Below, in pieces: positions 10,001 through 18,022 of a stretch of 64,000 bases of DNA. The notes under the pieces were generated by a model. That model saw only the letters and a list, made by a program, of their open reading frames with translations, had not been told where the DNA came from and did not search any database. The position numbers and the translations under genes were made by a program. The DNA is from an uncultured bacterium (GTDB taxonomy: Bacteria > Verrucomicrobiota > Kiritimatiellia > RFP12 > CAIWXQ01). Where the stretch lies: assembly GCA_903916675.1 (NCBI GenBank), contig CAIWXQ010000045.1:1-64000 (forward strand), written 5' to 3'. The first letter of the stretch is position 1. Every line of letters starts with the position of its first letter.

Positions 10001-11020
10001 ACGCCGCTGGCGGGCGCCCGCGTGTCGGTGGGCAGCCTGTTTGCGAGTCTGTGGCAGTTTCTGGCCAACACGACGACCGACACCAACGGTTTCTACGGCC
10101 TGACGGTCCCGCCGGGCACCGCGTACGTGGTCAAGGCGGAAGGGCCCAACGGGACCACCTGGGCCGAGCAGTTCTACAACCTCGCCAGCAACGCGCTGGC
10201 GGCCACGCCGGTCTCCGCTTTGGACGGCGCGCCTGCCGCGAACGTCAACTTCAACCTGTCGGCGCCCAGCTTCGGCATCCTCTCGCTGCAGAGCGGTTCC
10301 AACACGCTGGCAGCGGCGCTGGGGGCCGGCGTTGCTTCCGCGGACGTGTTGGCGCAGCTGGATGCGGCCGACACGACCGGGCTTACGTTTGTGCCGGCGC
10401 TGGTGGGTGAGTATGGCACGGCGACGCCGGTCCCGCCGGGCGCGCCGGTCGGCACATCAATCGTCAACCTCCCGCCCGGCGACGGCGAAAGCGGATTTTT
10501 CCGGTTGACGTTCCTACTGCCGCCGGACTTCGCCAATGTTCAGTTGAGCGGCAGCGCCAATGCGGACGATTACGGGCGCGTCTTCCTGAACGGCCATCCA
10601 CTGACGCCCGCCATTGCCAGCAGTGATCCGGGGCGGATTAACGAGTTCGGGAACGTGGCCGTCCTGACGCAAAATCCCGCGTGGTTTACGGCCGGGACGA
10701 ACGTGATTCTGGTAGCGGACGCCAACAGCGGCGGCCCAAGCGGCGCGGCGTTCTTCTTTGAGGTCACCTACCAGCGGGGGACGCTGCCTGTGCAGTTGCG
10801 CTCGCCTGCAATGCAACCGGGCGGTCCCTTCCGCTTCTCCTTCTCAGCCACGCCGGGCCGGCAGTACCGGATCTGGAGCTCCACCAACCTGCTGCTGACC
10901 AATGGCTGGACGCTGCTGGTCACCAGCAATGCCGCGGCCGGCAGCTTCGATTTTGCGGATCCGGACGTGGCCGGCCATCCGCAGCGATTCTACAAGGGCG
11001 AGGAAGTGCCGGCGCCTTGA
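7076..11020 (+). CDS. Large secreted repeat protein, carboxypeptidase-regulatory-like
   Basis: 1314 residues. The ATG at 7076 was chosen because gggaggaagg precedes it and it gives a signal peptide (about residues 15-35, ending AWA). The protein is built from beta-sandwich-like units of the carboxypeptidase regulatory (CarboxypepD_reg) type, with repeated phrases such as SGQVLGNG, TDSNGNY and VPPGSNY. Five units of about 100 residues cover nucleotides 8751-10260. The C-terminal third includes ADDYGRVFLNG, typical of a sugar-binding or PA14-like sandwich. It ends in a small domain with the SATPGRQYRIWSSTNL pattern common at the C-terminus of verrucomicrobial exported proteins. It is probably extracellular or surface-exposed. 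No catalytic motif is seen, and binding or adhesion is only a guess. Confidence 0.75.
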   Translation: MKRLLGARADRFPFVGLRGVRLLAAVWLAAATTAWASPPVLNLAPASIPWNTNTFVAFNLSGIAAGATVNLSLWADIAHTGVVDTNADVLLMEFRLQDGVSNSLAARTVVCDTDGAANGSIQGQISYHGRTDEAQLWHAYGAYVWQASYTDGTPIASAPFTIQEPTGGIWITGSVQVVTSLLPLQGSPLGGAVLFLQQYSAIGSYAPSVWTDTNGCFTLHLASSITTGNVAQIMAAKPGYFAASTGPDEGTPLSVHSFTQPLHPGTNALAGPLLLVPAYPGMVATLSGTVTDDSGKALPGVLLIAEEPSSDSQDLGLAISDANGAFAMVWPQFGGTVQLISGTAALNMRGLVGAALQVGPVTTDVSGLHMVCPIATTLVTGKVRSELNNGMAGIKVEVGSDILGASVFTFSSNGNFEACLTGGSDFYASVTTETLQPKLRICPTNTLGPLTIPASGIDDIFGFQTLPGFVISGHVYDQSTTNPLTGGQVWAQIPNNGFGRVDEEPVNVMGLYQLLVPSGEYTVGTYQYGNAGYIDQTWPTNILVGSGSVGGIDFYLSPGGFIQGQVLGNGVPMTNAFVGVGVVSSSFWMFVAGAPTDSNGNYSVTMPPGSNYLVKANGPNNSPWLEQFYSNAVSFAGATSVTVQAGVPTAGIDFNLSVGAQVSGQVLGNGAPLPHAGVEVGVVISNNWIFVAGSMADSNGNYCVTVPPGSNYIVKADGPNGSLWLEQFYSNVGSFIGATPVTALSGVPTAGIDFNLAAGAQVSGQVLGNGAPLPHAGVEVGVVVSNNWTFVAGSMADSNGNYFMTVPPGSNYIVKADGPNGSPWLEQFYSHVGSFIGATPVTALSGAPAAGINFNLSAGAQVMGHVFGHGATLAGVSVEVGTVLTNSGSGWSWQETHYGMTDSNGIYAITLPPGSNYYAFVAQPPESIWLSQFYLGAVDISGATSFATQTNAPATVIDFDLLQRTQISGTVLGNGTPLAGARVSVGSLFASLWQFLANTTTDTNGFYGLTVPPGTAYVVKAEGPNGTTWAEQFYNLASNALAATPVSALDGAPAANVNFNLSAPSFGILSLQSGSNTLAAALGAGVASADVLAQLDAADTTGLTFVPALVGEYGTATPVPPGAPVGTSIVNLPPGDGESGFFRLTFLLPPDFANVQLSGSANADDYGRVFLNGHPLTPAIASSDPGRINEFGNVAVLTQNPAWFTAGTNVILVADANSGGPSGAAFFFEVTYQRGTLPVQLRSPAMQPGGPFRFSFSATPGRQYRIWSSTNLLLTNGWTLLVTSNAAAGSFDFADPDVAGHPQRFYKGEEVPAP
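8751..10260 (+). repeat. Five in-gene tandem units of about 300 bp
   Basis: Units begin at about 8751, 9051, 9351, 9651 and 9961. Units two and three (9051-9350 and 9351-9650) are nearly identical: by eye about 16 differences in 300 bases, many of them silent. The outer units have diverged much further. The period keeps the reading frame, so unit number can change without breaking the gene. Confidence 0.85.
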
Positions 11021-11029
11021 TGGCCGCAA

Positions 11030-11076
11030 CAACCGCAACGGGCAGGGCGTCTGGTGCGCTCCTGCCCGTGCGGTTG
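11030..11076. terminator. Strong hairpin between convergent genes
   Basis: The arms at 11030-11046 and 11061-11076 pair over 16 bases with a single bulged A, around a 14-base loop. The hairpin lies between the end of the large repeat protein (+) and the end of the small exported protein (-), so it could end transcription from both sides. No long T-run is present. Confidence 0.6.
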
Positions 11077-11091
11077 TCGGCTTTCGGCGGA

Positions 11092-11544
11092 TCATGCCGC
11101 GGCTGTCGGCGCGGCGCGAACCGGGGCGGACGCTAGCGTCGCGACATGCTTGAGCGTCTTGACGCGCACCACGGTCTTGTCGCCCTTCTTCCGCTCGGAG
11201 CCCAGGGCGATCACCTGGACGCTCTGGCCGAGGTAATCCGCGAGCTGGATGGCAGGCGCGGACGATCTCTTCTTGCCTGCCTTGGTCTGGGGCAGGTGGA
11301 TCCGGCTGCCAGTCTCAGTGACGAGCACGAAGCAGGCGCGGTCCTTGCCGGCCACGAAGATGTGGTCGCTGGCCACGGTGCCGATGAGGGTCAGCTCCTG
11401 CAGCGGGGCCGCGTTCTTGGGCACCTTGGTCTTGGCCGGGTGGTCGGCATTCATCAGGCCGTTTCCGGCCGCGTGGGCTGTTGCGCCGCTGGTCATGATG
11501 CCCGCCAGCGCCAGCACGGCCGCGAGTTGTGTGGAACGGTTCAT
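11092..11544 (-). CDS. Small exported protein, unknown function
   Basis: 150 residues. On the minus strand the ATG is preceded by gaaggagtg at good spacing. The signal peptide is residues 1-25, with cleavage expected after THAA-like small residues (ATAHA). The mature part is short and basic. It has a beta-rich core (LTLIGTVASDHIFVAG, then CFVLVTETG and VQVIALG) that could be an OB-like or SH3-like barrel, and an alanine-rich tail. The family is not recognised. It is convergent with the large repeat protein and divergent from the sigma-factor gene. Confidence 0.6.
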   Translation of the reverse strand: MNRSTQLAAVLALAGIMTSGATAHAAGNGLMNADHPAKTKVPKNAAPLQELTLIGTVASDHIFVAGKDRACFVLVTETGSRIHLPQTKAGKKRSSAPAIQLADYLGQSVQVIALGSERKKGDKTVVRVKTLKHVATLASAPVRAAPTAAA

Positions 11545-11679
11545 GTGAGCACTCCTTCTCTATTGTTCCGGCAACGACCATCGCTGCCGGCGCGGGAACG
11601 CATCCCGTCTACACTTCGCTATATGCAAACCGGGGCGCAAATCTTACACTTGCAGCGAAATTTCTTCGGGAGGTGACGC

Positions 11680-12300
11680 ATGGGCCCTGCATCTCGGAAG
11701 ACGTCGGACGACGCGCCGCGGACGCGCGTGACGCTCATCCAGCGGCTCCGCGCGCAGCAGGACGAGCGGGCGTGGCAGGAGTTCGTCACGCACTACCAGG
11801 GGTACATCCACCGGTTGGCGCGGCGCATGGGGGTGGGGCACCACGACGCCGAGGAGACGGTGCAGGATGTCTGCCTCAAGGCCTGGAAGGCGCTGCCGAC
11901 GTTCACGTACGATCCTGGCAAGGGGCGGTTTCGCGGCTGGCTGTGGCAGGTGACGGCCAACGAGGTGCGCGCGCGCTGGCGCAGCCGCCGGCGCGAGGCG
12001 CCGCTGGCCGTGAACGAAGAGGGCGTGGCAGCCGACATTCCGGATCCGTCGGTCTCGGCCACGGAGCGGGATGCGGAGGAGGAATGGCGGGCGCATGTGG
12101 CGGCTGTGGCCTGGCGCAATGTCAGTGGCGAATTTGAGGAACGCACCCGGCAGGCCTTCGAGCGGCTTTCCAAGGGGGAGTCGCCCGAGGCGGTGGCTTC
12201 CGCGCTGGGGTTGGCGCCTGCCAGCGTCTACGTCTACAAGAAGCGCGTACAGGACCGCCTGCGGCAGGAGGTCCGGCGGCTGAACGACCTGTTGGATTGA
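11680..12300 (+). CDS. ECF-type RNA polymerase sigma factor
   Basis: 206 residues. Region 2 is visible at about 25-90: HYQGYIHRLARRMG, then the acidic HHDAEETVQDVCLKAWKAL that contacts core polymerase, and the FRGWLWQVTANEVRARWR promoter-melting part. Region 4 at about 150-200 has the helix-turn-helix SPEAVASALGLAPASVYVYKKRV. It is preceded by cgggaggtgacgc. No gene resembling an anti-sigma factor with a zinc-binding or membrane domain is next to it; the next gene encodes an exported coiled-coil protein. The style is close to the ECF sigmas that are abundant in planctomycetes and verrucomicrobia. Its targets are unknown. Confidence 0.85.
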   Translation: MGPASRKTSDDAPRTRVTLIQRLRAQQDERAWQEFVTHYQGYIHRLARRMGVGHHDAEETVQDVCLKAWKALPTFTYDPGKGRFRGWLWQVTANEVRARWRSRRREAPLAVNEEGVAADIPDPSVSATERDAEEEWRAHVAAVAWRNVSGEFEERTRQAFERLSKGESPEAVASALGLAPASVYVYKKRVQDRLRQEVRRLNDLLD

Positions 12301-12386
12301 GCGGATTTTTTGTTGTGGCGGACAGCTTCGCGGAAGATAATACGGGCAAGTTGTTGCGGTGGAATTGACATCGGGAGAGACAGAAC

Positions 12387-12824
12387 ATGCGCGGGTGGAC
12401 CATCGGAATTCTTGGGTTGCTGGCAGTGACCGCGGCGCTGGCCGAGGGGCCGGCGACGAACGCCGTGCTGATGCGGGCGCAGATCGACCAGAAGCTGGCC
12501 GCGCTGGTCCACCGGCAGGTCGAGATCTCCTTCGAGCTGCGGGATCAGGGGCGCAAAAACGAGGCCCTGTGGCTGGATCCGAAGTACACCTCGCCGGAGA
12601 TCGAGACGCTGCGCCAGCGTCTGGCAACGCTGCGGCAGACGGTCCCCCAGACCGAGGCCATCCAGCAGCAGGCGGCCCGGACAACGGCGGCGCTGCGGCA
12701 GGCGGTTGAGGCGCTCCCGGAGGCCCGGGCCGAGTTGGCGAAGATCCCGGGTGGTAAGACAGAGTACCAGCGGATCGTCCAGCAGATCGAGGAACTGCAG
12801 AAACAGCGCGAGCAGGCGCCCTAG
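12387..12824 (+). CDS. Exported coiled-coil protein, unknown
   Basis: 145 residues with a good ribosome-binding site (cgggagag) and a signal peptide ending near residue 19 (TAALA). The rest is almost entirely helical and charged. Repeating leucines and glutamines (LRQRLATLRQTVPQTEAIQQQ, then IVQQIEELQKQREQ) suggest a periplasmic coiled coil. It sits 86 bases after the sigma gene and 25 bases before glgA, so it may be read with either. It has no recognised domain. Confidence 0.6.
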   Translation: MRGWTIGILGLLAVTAALAEGPATNAVLMRAQIDQKLAALVHRQVEISFELRDQGRKNEALWLDPKYTSPEIETLRQRLATLRQTVPQTEAIQQQAARTTAALRQAVEALPEARAELAKIPGGKTEYQRIVQQIEELQKQREQAP

Positions 12825-12849
12825 GCGCAATTGCGCGGAGATCGTTCGC

Positions 12850-14379
12850 ATGGCCCGACGCAGCGTCAAGATTCCCCGGCCGCGCATCCTGGTGGTGACG
12901 CCGGAGATCACGTATTTGCCGACTGGCATGGGAAACATGGCCGACCGCCTGAACGCCAAGGCCGGCGGCCTGGCCGACGTTTCCGCTTCGCTGGTGACCG
13001 CGCTGTTCGACCACGGCGCGGACGTGCACGTGGCGCTGCCGCACTACCGCCGCATGTTTCACATGGACGTCGGCCGGCTGATCAGCGACGAGCTGCGCGT
13101 CTACAAGAGCCGTCTGCCGGACAGCCGCATCCACCTCGCCGAGGACCGCTGCTTCTACTACCGCGAGACGGTCTACAGCAACTACCAGAACGAGAACCCC
13201 AGGCTGGCGCTGGCCTTCCAGCGCGAGGTCCTTAACAACATCATCCCCACCGTGCAGCCGGACCTGATCCACTGCAACGACTGGATGACCGGGCTGATCC
13301 CCGCGGCTGCCCGCCGCCTCGGCATCCCCTGCCTGATCACGGTGCACAACATCCACACGCACCACGTCACGCTGGCGCAGATCGAGGATGCCGGCATCGA
13401 CGCGGCCGAGTTCTGGCCGCACCTCTACTATTCGAACGTGCCGTCGAGCTATGAGGCCTGCCGCAGCGCCAACCCCGTGGACATGCTGGCCAGCGGCGTG
13501 TTTGCGTCGCACTTCATCAACACGGTCAGCCCGGCGTTCCTCGACGAGATCTGCCGCGGCTGGTTCGATTTCATCCCGCCCTACTTCCGCAAGGAGATCA
13601 TCGGCAAGCGCGACGCAGGGTGTGCCGCGGGGATCCTGAACGCGCCGGACGAGTCTTACGACCCCGCAGTCGACACGGCCATCGAGCGGAACTACACGCC
13701 TGACACGCATGCCGAAGGGAAGCGGGCCAACAAGCTGGCCTTCCAATCCAAGATGGGGTTGGAGGTGGATGCCGACGCGCCGCTCTTCTTCTGGCCGTCG
13801 CGCCTCGACCCGATCCAGAAGGGGCCGCAGCTGCTGACGGACATTCTCTTCCGCGTCGTGTCGCGCCACTGGGACCGCAAGCTGCAGGTCGCGGTGGTGG
13901 CCAACGGCCAGCACCAGAACGCCTTTCATGACGTGGTGCGCCAGCACGACCTCATGGACCGCGTGGCGGTCTGCAATTTCGACGAGCGCCTCTCGCGCCT
14001 CGGCTACGCGGCGGCGGACTACGTGCTGGTGCCGTCGCTCTTCGAGCCGTGCGGCCTGCCGCAGATGATCGGCGCCATCTACGGGTCACTTCCCGTGGTG
14101 CACGACACCGGCGGACTGCACGATACCGTCGAGCACCTGTCGGCGGACGGCCACTACGGCAACGGATTCGTCTTTAAGGTCTATGGCAGCGAGGGGCTGG
14201 AATGGGCCATGGATCAGGCCATGGCGTTCCACGCGCAGCCGGCAACGGGCCGCCAGGAGCGGGTTGCGCGGATCATGCGCGAGTCCCGGGCCCGCTTCAA
14301 TCATGCGGTCTGCGCCCGGGCCTACGTGGACATTTACGAAACCATGCTGAATCGGCCGCTGGCCGCCAAGGCATTCTGA
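12850..14379 (+). CDS. glgA: Glycogen synthase (GT5)
   Basis: 509 residues, close to the usual 480-510. The enzyme extends alpha-1,4-glucan from ADP-glucose in the cytoplasm. KAGGLADV at residues 37-44 is the substrate-binding loop near the N-terminus (family form K-x-G-G-L). LIHCNDWMTGLIP and ITVHNIHT are the next conserved blocks. FEPCGLPQM from about residue 398 with PVVHDTGGLHDTV is the C-terminal nucleotide-sugar site. The ATG at 12850 follows ggag; an in-frame extension upstream overlaps the previous gene and lacks homology-like sequence. N-terminal insertions make it divergent from the enterobacterial enzyme. The gene is followed 49 bases later by glgB. Confidence 0.88.
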   Translation: MARRSVKIPRPRILVVTPEITYLPTGMGNMADRLNAKAGGLADVSASLVTALFDHGADVHVALPHYRRMFHMDVGRLISDELRVYKSRLPDSRIHLAEDRCFYYRETVYSNYQNENPRLALAFQREVLNNIIPTVQPDLIHCNDWMTGLIPAAARRLGIPCLITVHNIHTHHVTLAQIEDAGIDAAEFWPHLYYSNVPSSYEACRSANPVDMLASGVFASHFINTVSPAFLDEICRGWFDFIPPYFRKEIIGKRDAGCAAGILNAPDESYDPAVDTAIERNYTPDTHAEGKRANKLAFQSKMGLEVDADAPLFFWPSRLDPIQKGPQLLTDILFRVVSRHWDRKLQVAVVANGQHQNAFHDVVRQHDLMDRVAVCNFDERLSRLGYAAADYVLVPSLFEPCGLPQMIGAIYGSLPVVHDTGGLHDTVEHLSADGHYGNGFVFKVYGSEGLEWAMDQAMAFHAQPATGRQERVARIMRESRARFNHAVCARAYVDIYETMLNRPLAAKAF

Positions 14380-14428
14380 TCCGGCGGCAGGGTGCCGCCG
14401 GATCGCAGCAGGGGGAGAAGTTCGGGAC

Positions 14429-16450
14429 ATGTCGCCTGCGCCGCACATCGCCCGCCTGCGGGACGACCCGTACCTGGCCCCCTATCTGGACACCATCGCC
14501 CGCCGGGCCGCCGCGGCCGACGCGCGGGCCCTTCGTCTGGCGCAGGGGCCGGGCTCGCTGGCCGAGTTCGCCTGCGCCCACGAATACTACGGCCTGCACC
14601 GGCGCGAGAATGAATGGATCTTTCGCGAGTTTGCCCCCCACGCCACCGGCATCTGGCTGGTGGGCGATTGTTCCGGCTGGGAGGTGCGCGATGCCTTCGC
14701 GTTGCGACGCCTGCCGGGGCGCGAGGTCTGGGAGCTTCACCTGCCGGAGAACGCGCTGCGGCATGGTCAGCACTACCGGCTGGAAATGGCCTGGCCGGGT
14801 GGCCGCGGCGAACGCATCCCCGCCTACGCGCGCCGCGTGGTGCAGGATGAGGGGACCAAGCTCTTTTCCGCGCAGGTCTGGGATCCGCCGCCGTACGTCT
14901 GGCGCTGCCCGTCCTTCCGCGCCCCGGCGCGCGCACCGCTGATCTATGAGGCGCACGTCGGCATGGCGCAGGAGAAGCCCGGGATCGGCACCTACCGGGA
15001 ATTTCGCGAACGCATCCTGCCGCGCATCCGCGACGCCGGCTACAACACGATCCAGCTCATGGCGGTGATGGAGCACCCGTACTACGCCTCGTTCGGTTAC
15101 CAGGTCTCCTCGTTCTTCGCCGCGAGTTCGCGGTTCGGCACGCCCGAGGAGCTGAAGGAGCTGGTCGACGAGGCCCACGCTGCCGGCCTGTCCGTGATCA
15201 TGGACCTCGTCCACTCCCACGCCATCCGGAACGAGCGCGACGGCCTGTCGCTCTTCGACGGCCGGCCCAACCTCTACTTCCACGACGGCTCGCGCGGCTG
15301 GCACGACGCCTGGGATTCGCGCTGCTTCAATTACGGCAAGGTCGACGTGCTGCATTTCCTGCTCTCGAACTGCCGCTACTGGATCGACGAGTTCCGGTTC
15401 GACGGCTTCCGGTTCGACGGCGTCACCAGCATGCTCTACCTCCACCACGGACTGGGAGTGGAGTTTGGCGACTACCGGAACTATTTTGGCGAGGCCGTGG
15501 ACGAGGATGCCTGGATCTACCTCAATCTGGCCAACCGCGTGATCCACGAGGTGCGGCCGGCCGCTATCACGATCGCCGAAGATGTGAGCGGCATGCCCGG
15601 CCTGGCTGCTCCGGTGGCGGAGGGCGGTGCGGGGTTCGATTTCCGCATGGCCATGGGCGTGCCGGACTGCTGGTTCAAGCTCGCGCGCGAGGTCAAGGAC
15701 GAGGATTGGAGCATCGGCTACCTCTGGCACGAGCTGACCAACCGGCGCGACGACGAGCGCACCGTCAACTACGTCGAGAGCCACGATCAGGCGCTGGTGG
15801 GCGGCAAGACGCTGATTTTCCAGCTCATGGATTCCGCGATCTACGACTCCATGAGCCTCGGCACGCAGAATCTGGCCACGGATCGCGGCGTGGCGCTGCA
15901 CAAGCTCGCGCGGCTGGCCACGCTCGCCACAGCCGGCCACGGCTACCTGAACTTCATGGGGAACGAATTCGGCCACCCGGAGTGGATCGACTTCCCGCGC
16001 GAGGGGAACGACTACTCGTTCCGGCACGCGCGGCGGCAGTGGCATCTGCGCGATGATCCGGCGCTCTACTTCCACTATCTGGCGGAGTTCGACCGCGCCC
16101 TGCTGGCGCTAACGCAGCAATACCAGCTGCTGGAGGATGGCGCGCCGCGCAAGCTGCTGGTCGCGGAGCCGGAGAAGCTGCTGGTCTTCCAGCGCGACGG
16201 CCTCGTCTTCCTCTTCAATTTCCAGACGCAGGTCTCGCTGGACGGCTATGCCGTGCCCGTCCCGCCCGGTCGCTATCGCGGCGTGCTGGACTCCGACGAG
16301 CGGCGCTTCGGCGGCCAGGGACGGATCGCGCCCAACCAGGAATATCCCGTGGTCGCGGAGACACGCGGCGCGGAGCGCTGCCTGGCAATCCGCGTCTACC
16401 TTCCCTGCCGCACCGCGCTGGTGCTGCGCCGGGAGGGGGAGTTAGGCTGA
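14429..16450 (+). CDS. glgB: 1,4-alpha-glucan branching enzyme (GH13)
   Basis: 673 residues. It creates alpha-1,6 branches in glycogen. An N-terminal CBM48-like module (FREFAPHATGIWLVGDCSGW, about residues 68-90) precedes the GH13 barrel. Candidate catalytic residues are Asp330 in RFDGV, Glu384 in IAEDVSG and Asp453 in VESHDQ. The motifs GYNTIQLMAVMEHPYYASFGY, DGFRFDGVTSMLYLHHG and NFMGNEFGHPEW follow the eukaryote-like branch of the family rather than the E. coli GlgB type. The start has gggggagaag upstream. With glgA it forms a glycogen-making pair; no glgC, glgP or glgX is seen here. Confidence 0.93.
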   Translation: MSPAPHIARLRDDPYLAPYLDTIARRAAAADARALRLAQGPGSLAEFACAHEYYGLHRRENEWIFREFAPHATGIWLVGDCSGWEVRDAFALRRLPGREVWELHLPENALRHGQHYRLEMAWPGGRGERIPAYARRVVQDEGTKLFSAQVWDPPPYVWRCPSFRAPARAPLIYEAHVGMAQEKPGIGTYREFRERILPRIRDAGYNTIQLMAVMEHPYYASFGYQVSSFFAASSRFGTPEELKELVDEAHAAGLSVIMDLVHSHAIRNERDGLSLFDGRPNLYFHDGSRGWHDAWDSRCFNYGKVDVLHFLLSNCRYWIDEFRFDGFRFDGVTSMLYLHHGLGVEFGDYRNYFGEAVDEDAWIYLNLANRVIHEVRPAAITIAEDVSGMPGLAAPVAEGGAGFDFRMAMGVPDCWFKLAREVKDEDWSIGYLWHELTNRRDDERTVNYVESHDQALVGGKTLIFQLMDSAIYDSMSLGTQNLATDRGVALHKLARLATLATAGHGYLNFMGNEFGHPEWIDFPREGNDYSFRHARRQWHLRDDPALYFHYLAEFDRALLALTQQYQLLEDGAPRKLLVAEPEKLLVFQRDGLVFLFNFQTQVSLDGYAVPVPPGRYRGVLDSDERRFGGQGRIAPNQEYPVVAETRGAERCLAIRVYLPCRTALVLRREGELG

Positions 16451-16692
16451 AGGCTATAGACTGGAGACTGTAGGCGACAGCGCCAATTTGAACATCATGG
16501 AAAAGAACACCGCATACGCGTATTTCGATGACGTCAACCAGACAGAAGAGTGACAATCGCATCGGGGTCGGCGTCAGTATCGGTATCGGCGTCGAGAATG
16601 CGATCGATACCGATTCCGATAGCGACTCCGACCCCGAAAAACTCTTCGCAACTTGTGGCGAAAACCTGACATCCTTCAGCCTAACAGCCTGC
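16445..16692. repeat. Nested inverted repeat of degenerate hexamers and heptamers (copy 2)
   Basis: The outer arms are heptamer-like: ggctgaaggctatagactgg at 16447-16466 and the inverse ccttcagcctaacagcctg at about 16675-16693. The inner arms are hexamer-like: about 16560-16600 (TCGGGG, TCGGCG, TCAGTA, TCGGTA units) and the inverse at about 16604-16640. The word agagtgaca precedes the left inner arm, as in copy 1. It fills the gap between glgB and the oppositely directed tRNA gene. Confidence 0.7.
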
Positions 16693-16747
16693 CGACCGGC
16701 GGAAATTGTCGCCACGAAGGTGCGGCAACGGCGTGAGGATGACGAAA

Positions 16748-16824
16748 TGGTGGGCACTACAGGACTCGAACCTGTGACTTCTGCCGTGTGAAAGCAGCGC
16801 TCTAACCAACTGAGCTAAGTGCCC
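16748..16824 (-). tRNA. tRNA-Val (anticodon CAC)
   Basis: 77 nt including an encoded CCA. On the minus strand the acceptor GGGCACT pairs with AGTGCCC, followed by discriminator A and CCA. The D arm (TTAGCTCAGTTGG) and the T arm (GTTCGAGTC) are standard. The seven-base anticodon loop TTCACAC lies between CTGCT and GGCAG and gives anticodon CAC, which reads the GTG valine codon. No other tRNA is adjacent. Confidence 0.93.
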
Positions 16825-16905
16825 ACAAGCGTTCGAACGCGCCAACAAATAGCACGCCGGGCCGCGCAGTGTCAAGGTGGGGTTGCGGAACAGTGGATCG
16901 CGATG

Positions 16906-16993
16906 CAATGTCGAATATCGAACCATGAATATCGATCGCTGAAGTCTTCCACCCTTCGGCGTTCCTGGTTCCTGGTTCGACATTCGATATTCT
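16906..16993. repeat. Inverted degenerate repeat upstream of nfo
   Basis: The left arm caatgtcgaatatcgaacc (16906-16924) and the right arm ggttcgacattcgatattc (about 16974-16992) are inverted partners. Units of about seven bases (gtcgaat, atcgaac, atgaat) repeat with changes. The centre contains cttcggcgttcctggttcc. It lies between the tRNA (-) and nfo (+), ending about 20 bases before the nfo start. Confidence 0.6.
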
Positions 16994-17014
16994 CTCCGTG
17001 TAAAGGGAACTATC

Positions 17015-17857
17015 ATGTATTTCGTGGGGCCGCACGTGTCGATCAAGGGCGGGGTCGGGCAGGCGCCGGCGAACGCCGCGGCAGTCGGTGCCACGGGCTT
17101 CGGCATGTTCACCAAGAATCAGGTGCAGTGGCGCGCGGCAGCCTTCTCCGCGGAGGACCGCACGCGCTTCGCCGCGGCGCTGGCAGAGCGTGGCTACGCG
17201 CCGGAGCAGGTGTTGCCGCACGCGGGCTATTTGATCAATCTGGCGAATCCGGACGACACGGCGCACGCCAAGGCCCTGACCTCCTTCGTTGGCGAGCTGC
17301 AGCGCTGCGCAGAGCTGGGGCTGACCATGCTGAACCTGCATCCCGGCAGCCACTTGCGCAAGCTGGAGCCGTCAGCCGCCTGCGCGCGCGTGGCCAGCGC
17401 GATCAACGAGGCGCTGCGGCAGACGCGCGGCGTGACCGTGGTGATCGAAAACACGGCCGGTCAGGGCGCCTGCCTCGGCGCGACGTTCGAGGAGCTGGCC
17501 GCCCTGGTTGCAGGGGTGGAGGACCAGAAGCGCATCGGCATCTGCCTCGACACAGCGCACACCTTTGCTGCGGGGTTCGACATCCGCACGGCCGGCGGCC
17601 TGCAACGCACGCTGGACGCCTTCGACCAACTCGTGGGGTTCCGCTACCTGCGCGGCCTGCACCTGAACGATTCCAAGGTCAGCCTCGGGTCGCGCGTGGA
17701 TCGGCACGAATCGCTCGGCCAGGGGCACCTTGGATGGGAGCCGTTCCGGCAGATCATGCAGGACGCGCGCTTCGCCAATCTGCCGCTGGTCATCGAGACG
17801 CCGGACGAGGCGCGCTGGCCCGGGGAAATCAGGCAGCTGCTGGACTGGGCAAGGTGA
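17015..17857 (+). CDS. nfo: Endonuclease IV (AP endonuclease)
   Basis: 280 residues, the family length. It cleaves abasic sites in DNA repair using three zinc ions. The metal-site motifs are all present in order: GPHVSIKGG near the N-terminus, LHPGSH at about 110-115, VIENTAGQG at about 146-154, CLDTAHTFAAGFD at about 180-192, LHLNDSK at about 214-220, DRHESLGQGHLG at about 228-239, and a final VIETP. The start has aaaggga upstream. It is a single gene flanked by repeats on both sides. Confidence 0.95.
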   Translation: MYFVGPHVSIKGGVGQAPANAAAVGATGFGMFTKNQVQWRAAAFSAEDRTRFAAALAERGYAPEQVLPHAGYLINLANPDDTAHAKALTSFVGELQRCAELGLTMLNLHPGSHLRKLEPSAACARVASAINEALRQTRGVTVVIENTAGQGACLGATFEELAALVAGVEDQKRIGICLDTAHTFAAGFDIRTAGGLQRTLDAFDQLVGFRYLRGLHLNDSKVSLGSRVDRHESLGQGHLGWEPFRQIMQDARFANLPLVIETPDEARWPGEIRQLLDWAR

Positions 17858-17865
17858 GCGGGCGG

Positions 17866-18022
17866 TGGTGTATCGATTGGTACTGTTACCGCAGGATTCG
17901 CAAAGGTAGGGCGAGTCCGCCGGGTGTAGCGGCGCGTGTGTCACGCGCCGACGGCGGCTGGCACAGCCGCCGCTACAGTTGGCGAAGGAGGCATCCGCCG
18001 CATTCGCAAATGGATACACAAC
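17866..18022 (+). repeat. Palindromic dispersed element, full copy B
   Basis: It runs from about gtggtgtatcgattgg (17866) to caaatggatacacaac (18022), an imperfect terminal inverted repeat. It shares long blocks with copy A read on the minus strand, including caggattcgcaa, ccgccgggtgtagcg, gacggcggctggcacagccg and agttggcgaaggagg. It occupies most of the 307-base gap between nfo and the glycosyltransferase gene. No open frame of note lies inside. Confidence 0.75.

Noticed and set aside
8751-10260. Possible CRISPR-like or satellite array
   Set aside because: Units are 300 bp, contiguous and in frame inside a coding gene; they are protein repeats.
11644-13947. 767-codon open frame on the minus strand
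   Set aside because: Antisense to the sigma factor, the exported coiled-coil gene and glgA. Open only because of GC-rich codon structure; no motif and no ribosome-binding site.
14297-16075. 592-codon minus-strand frame over glgB
   Set aside because: glgB on the plus strand has all GH13 catalytic motifs; the minus frame has none.
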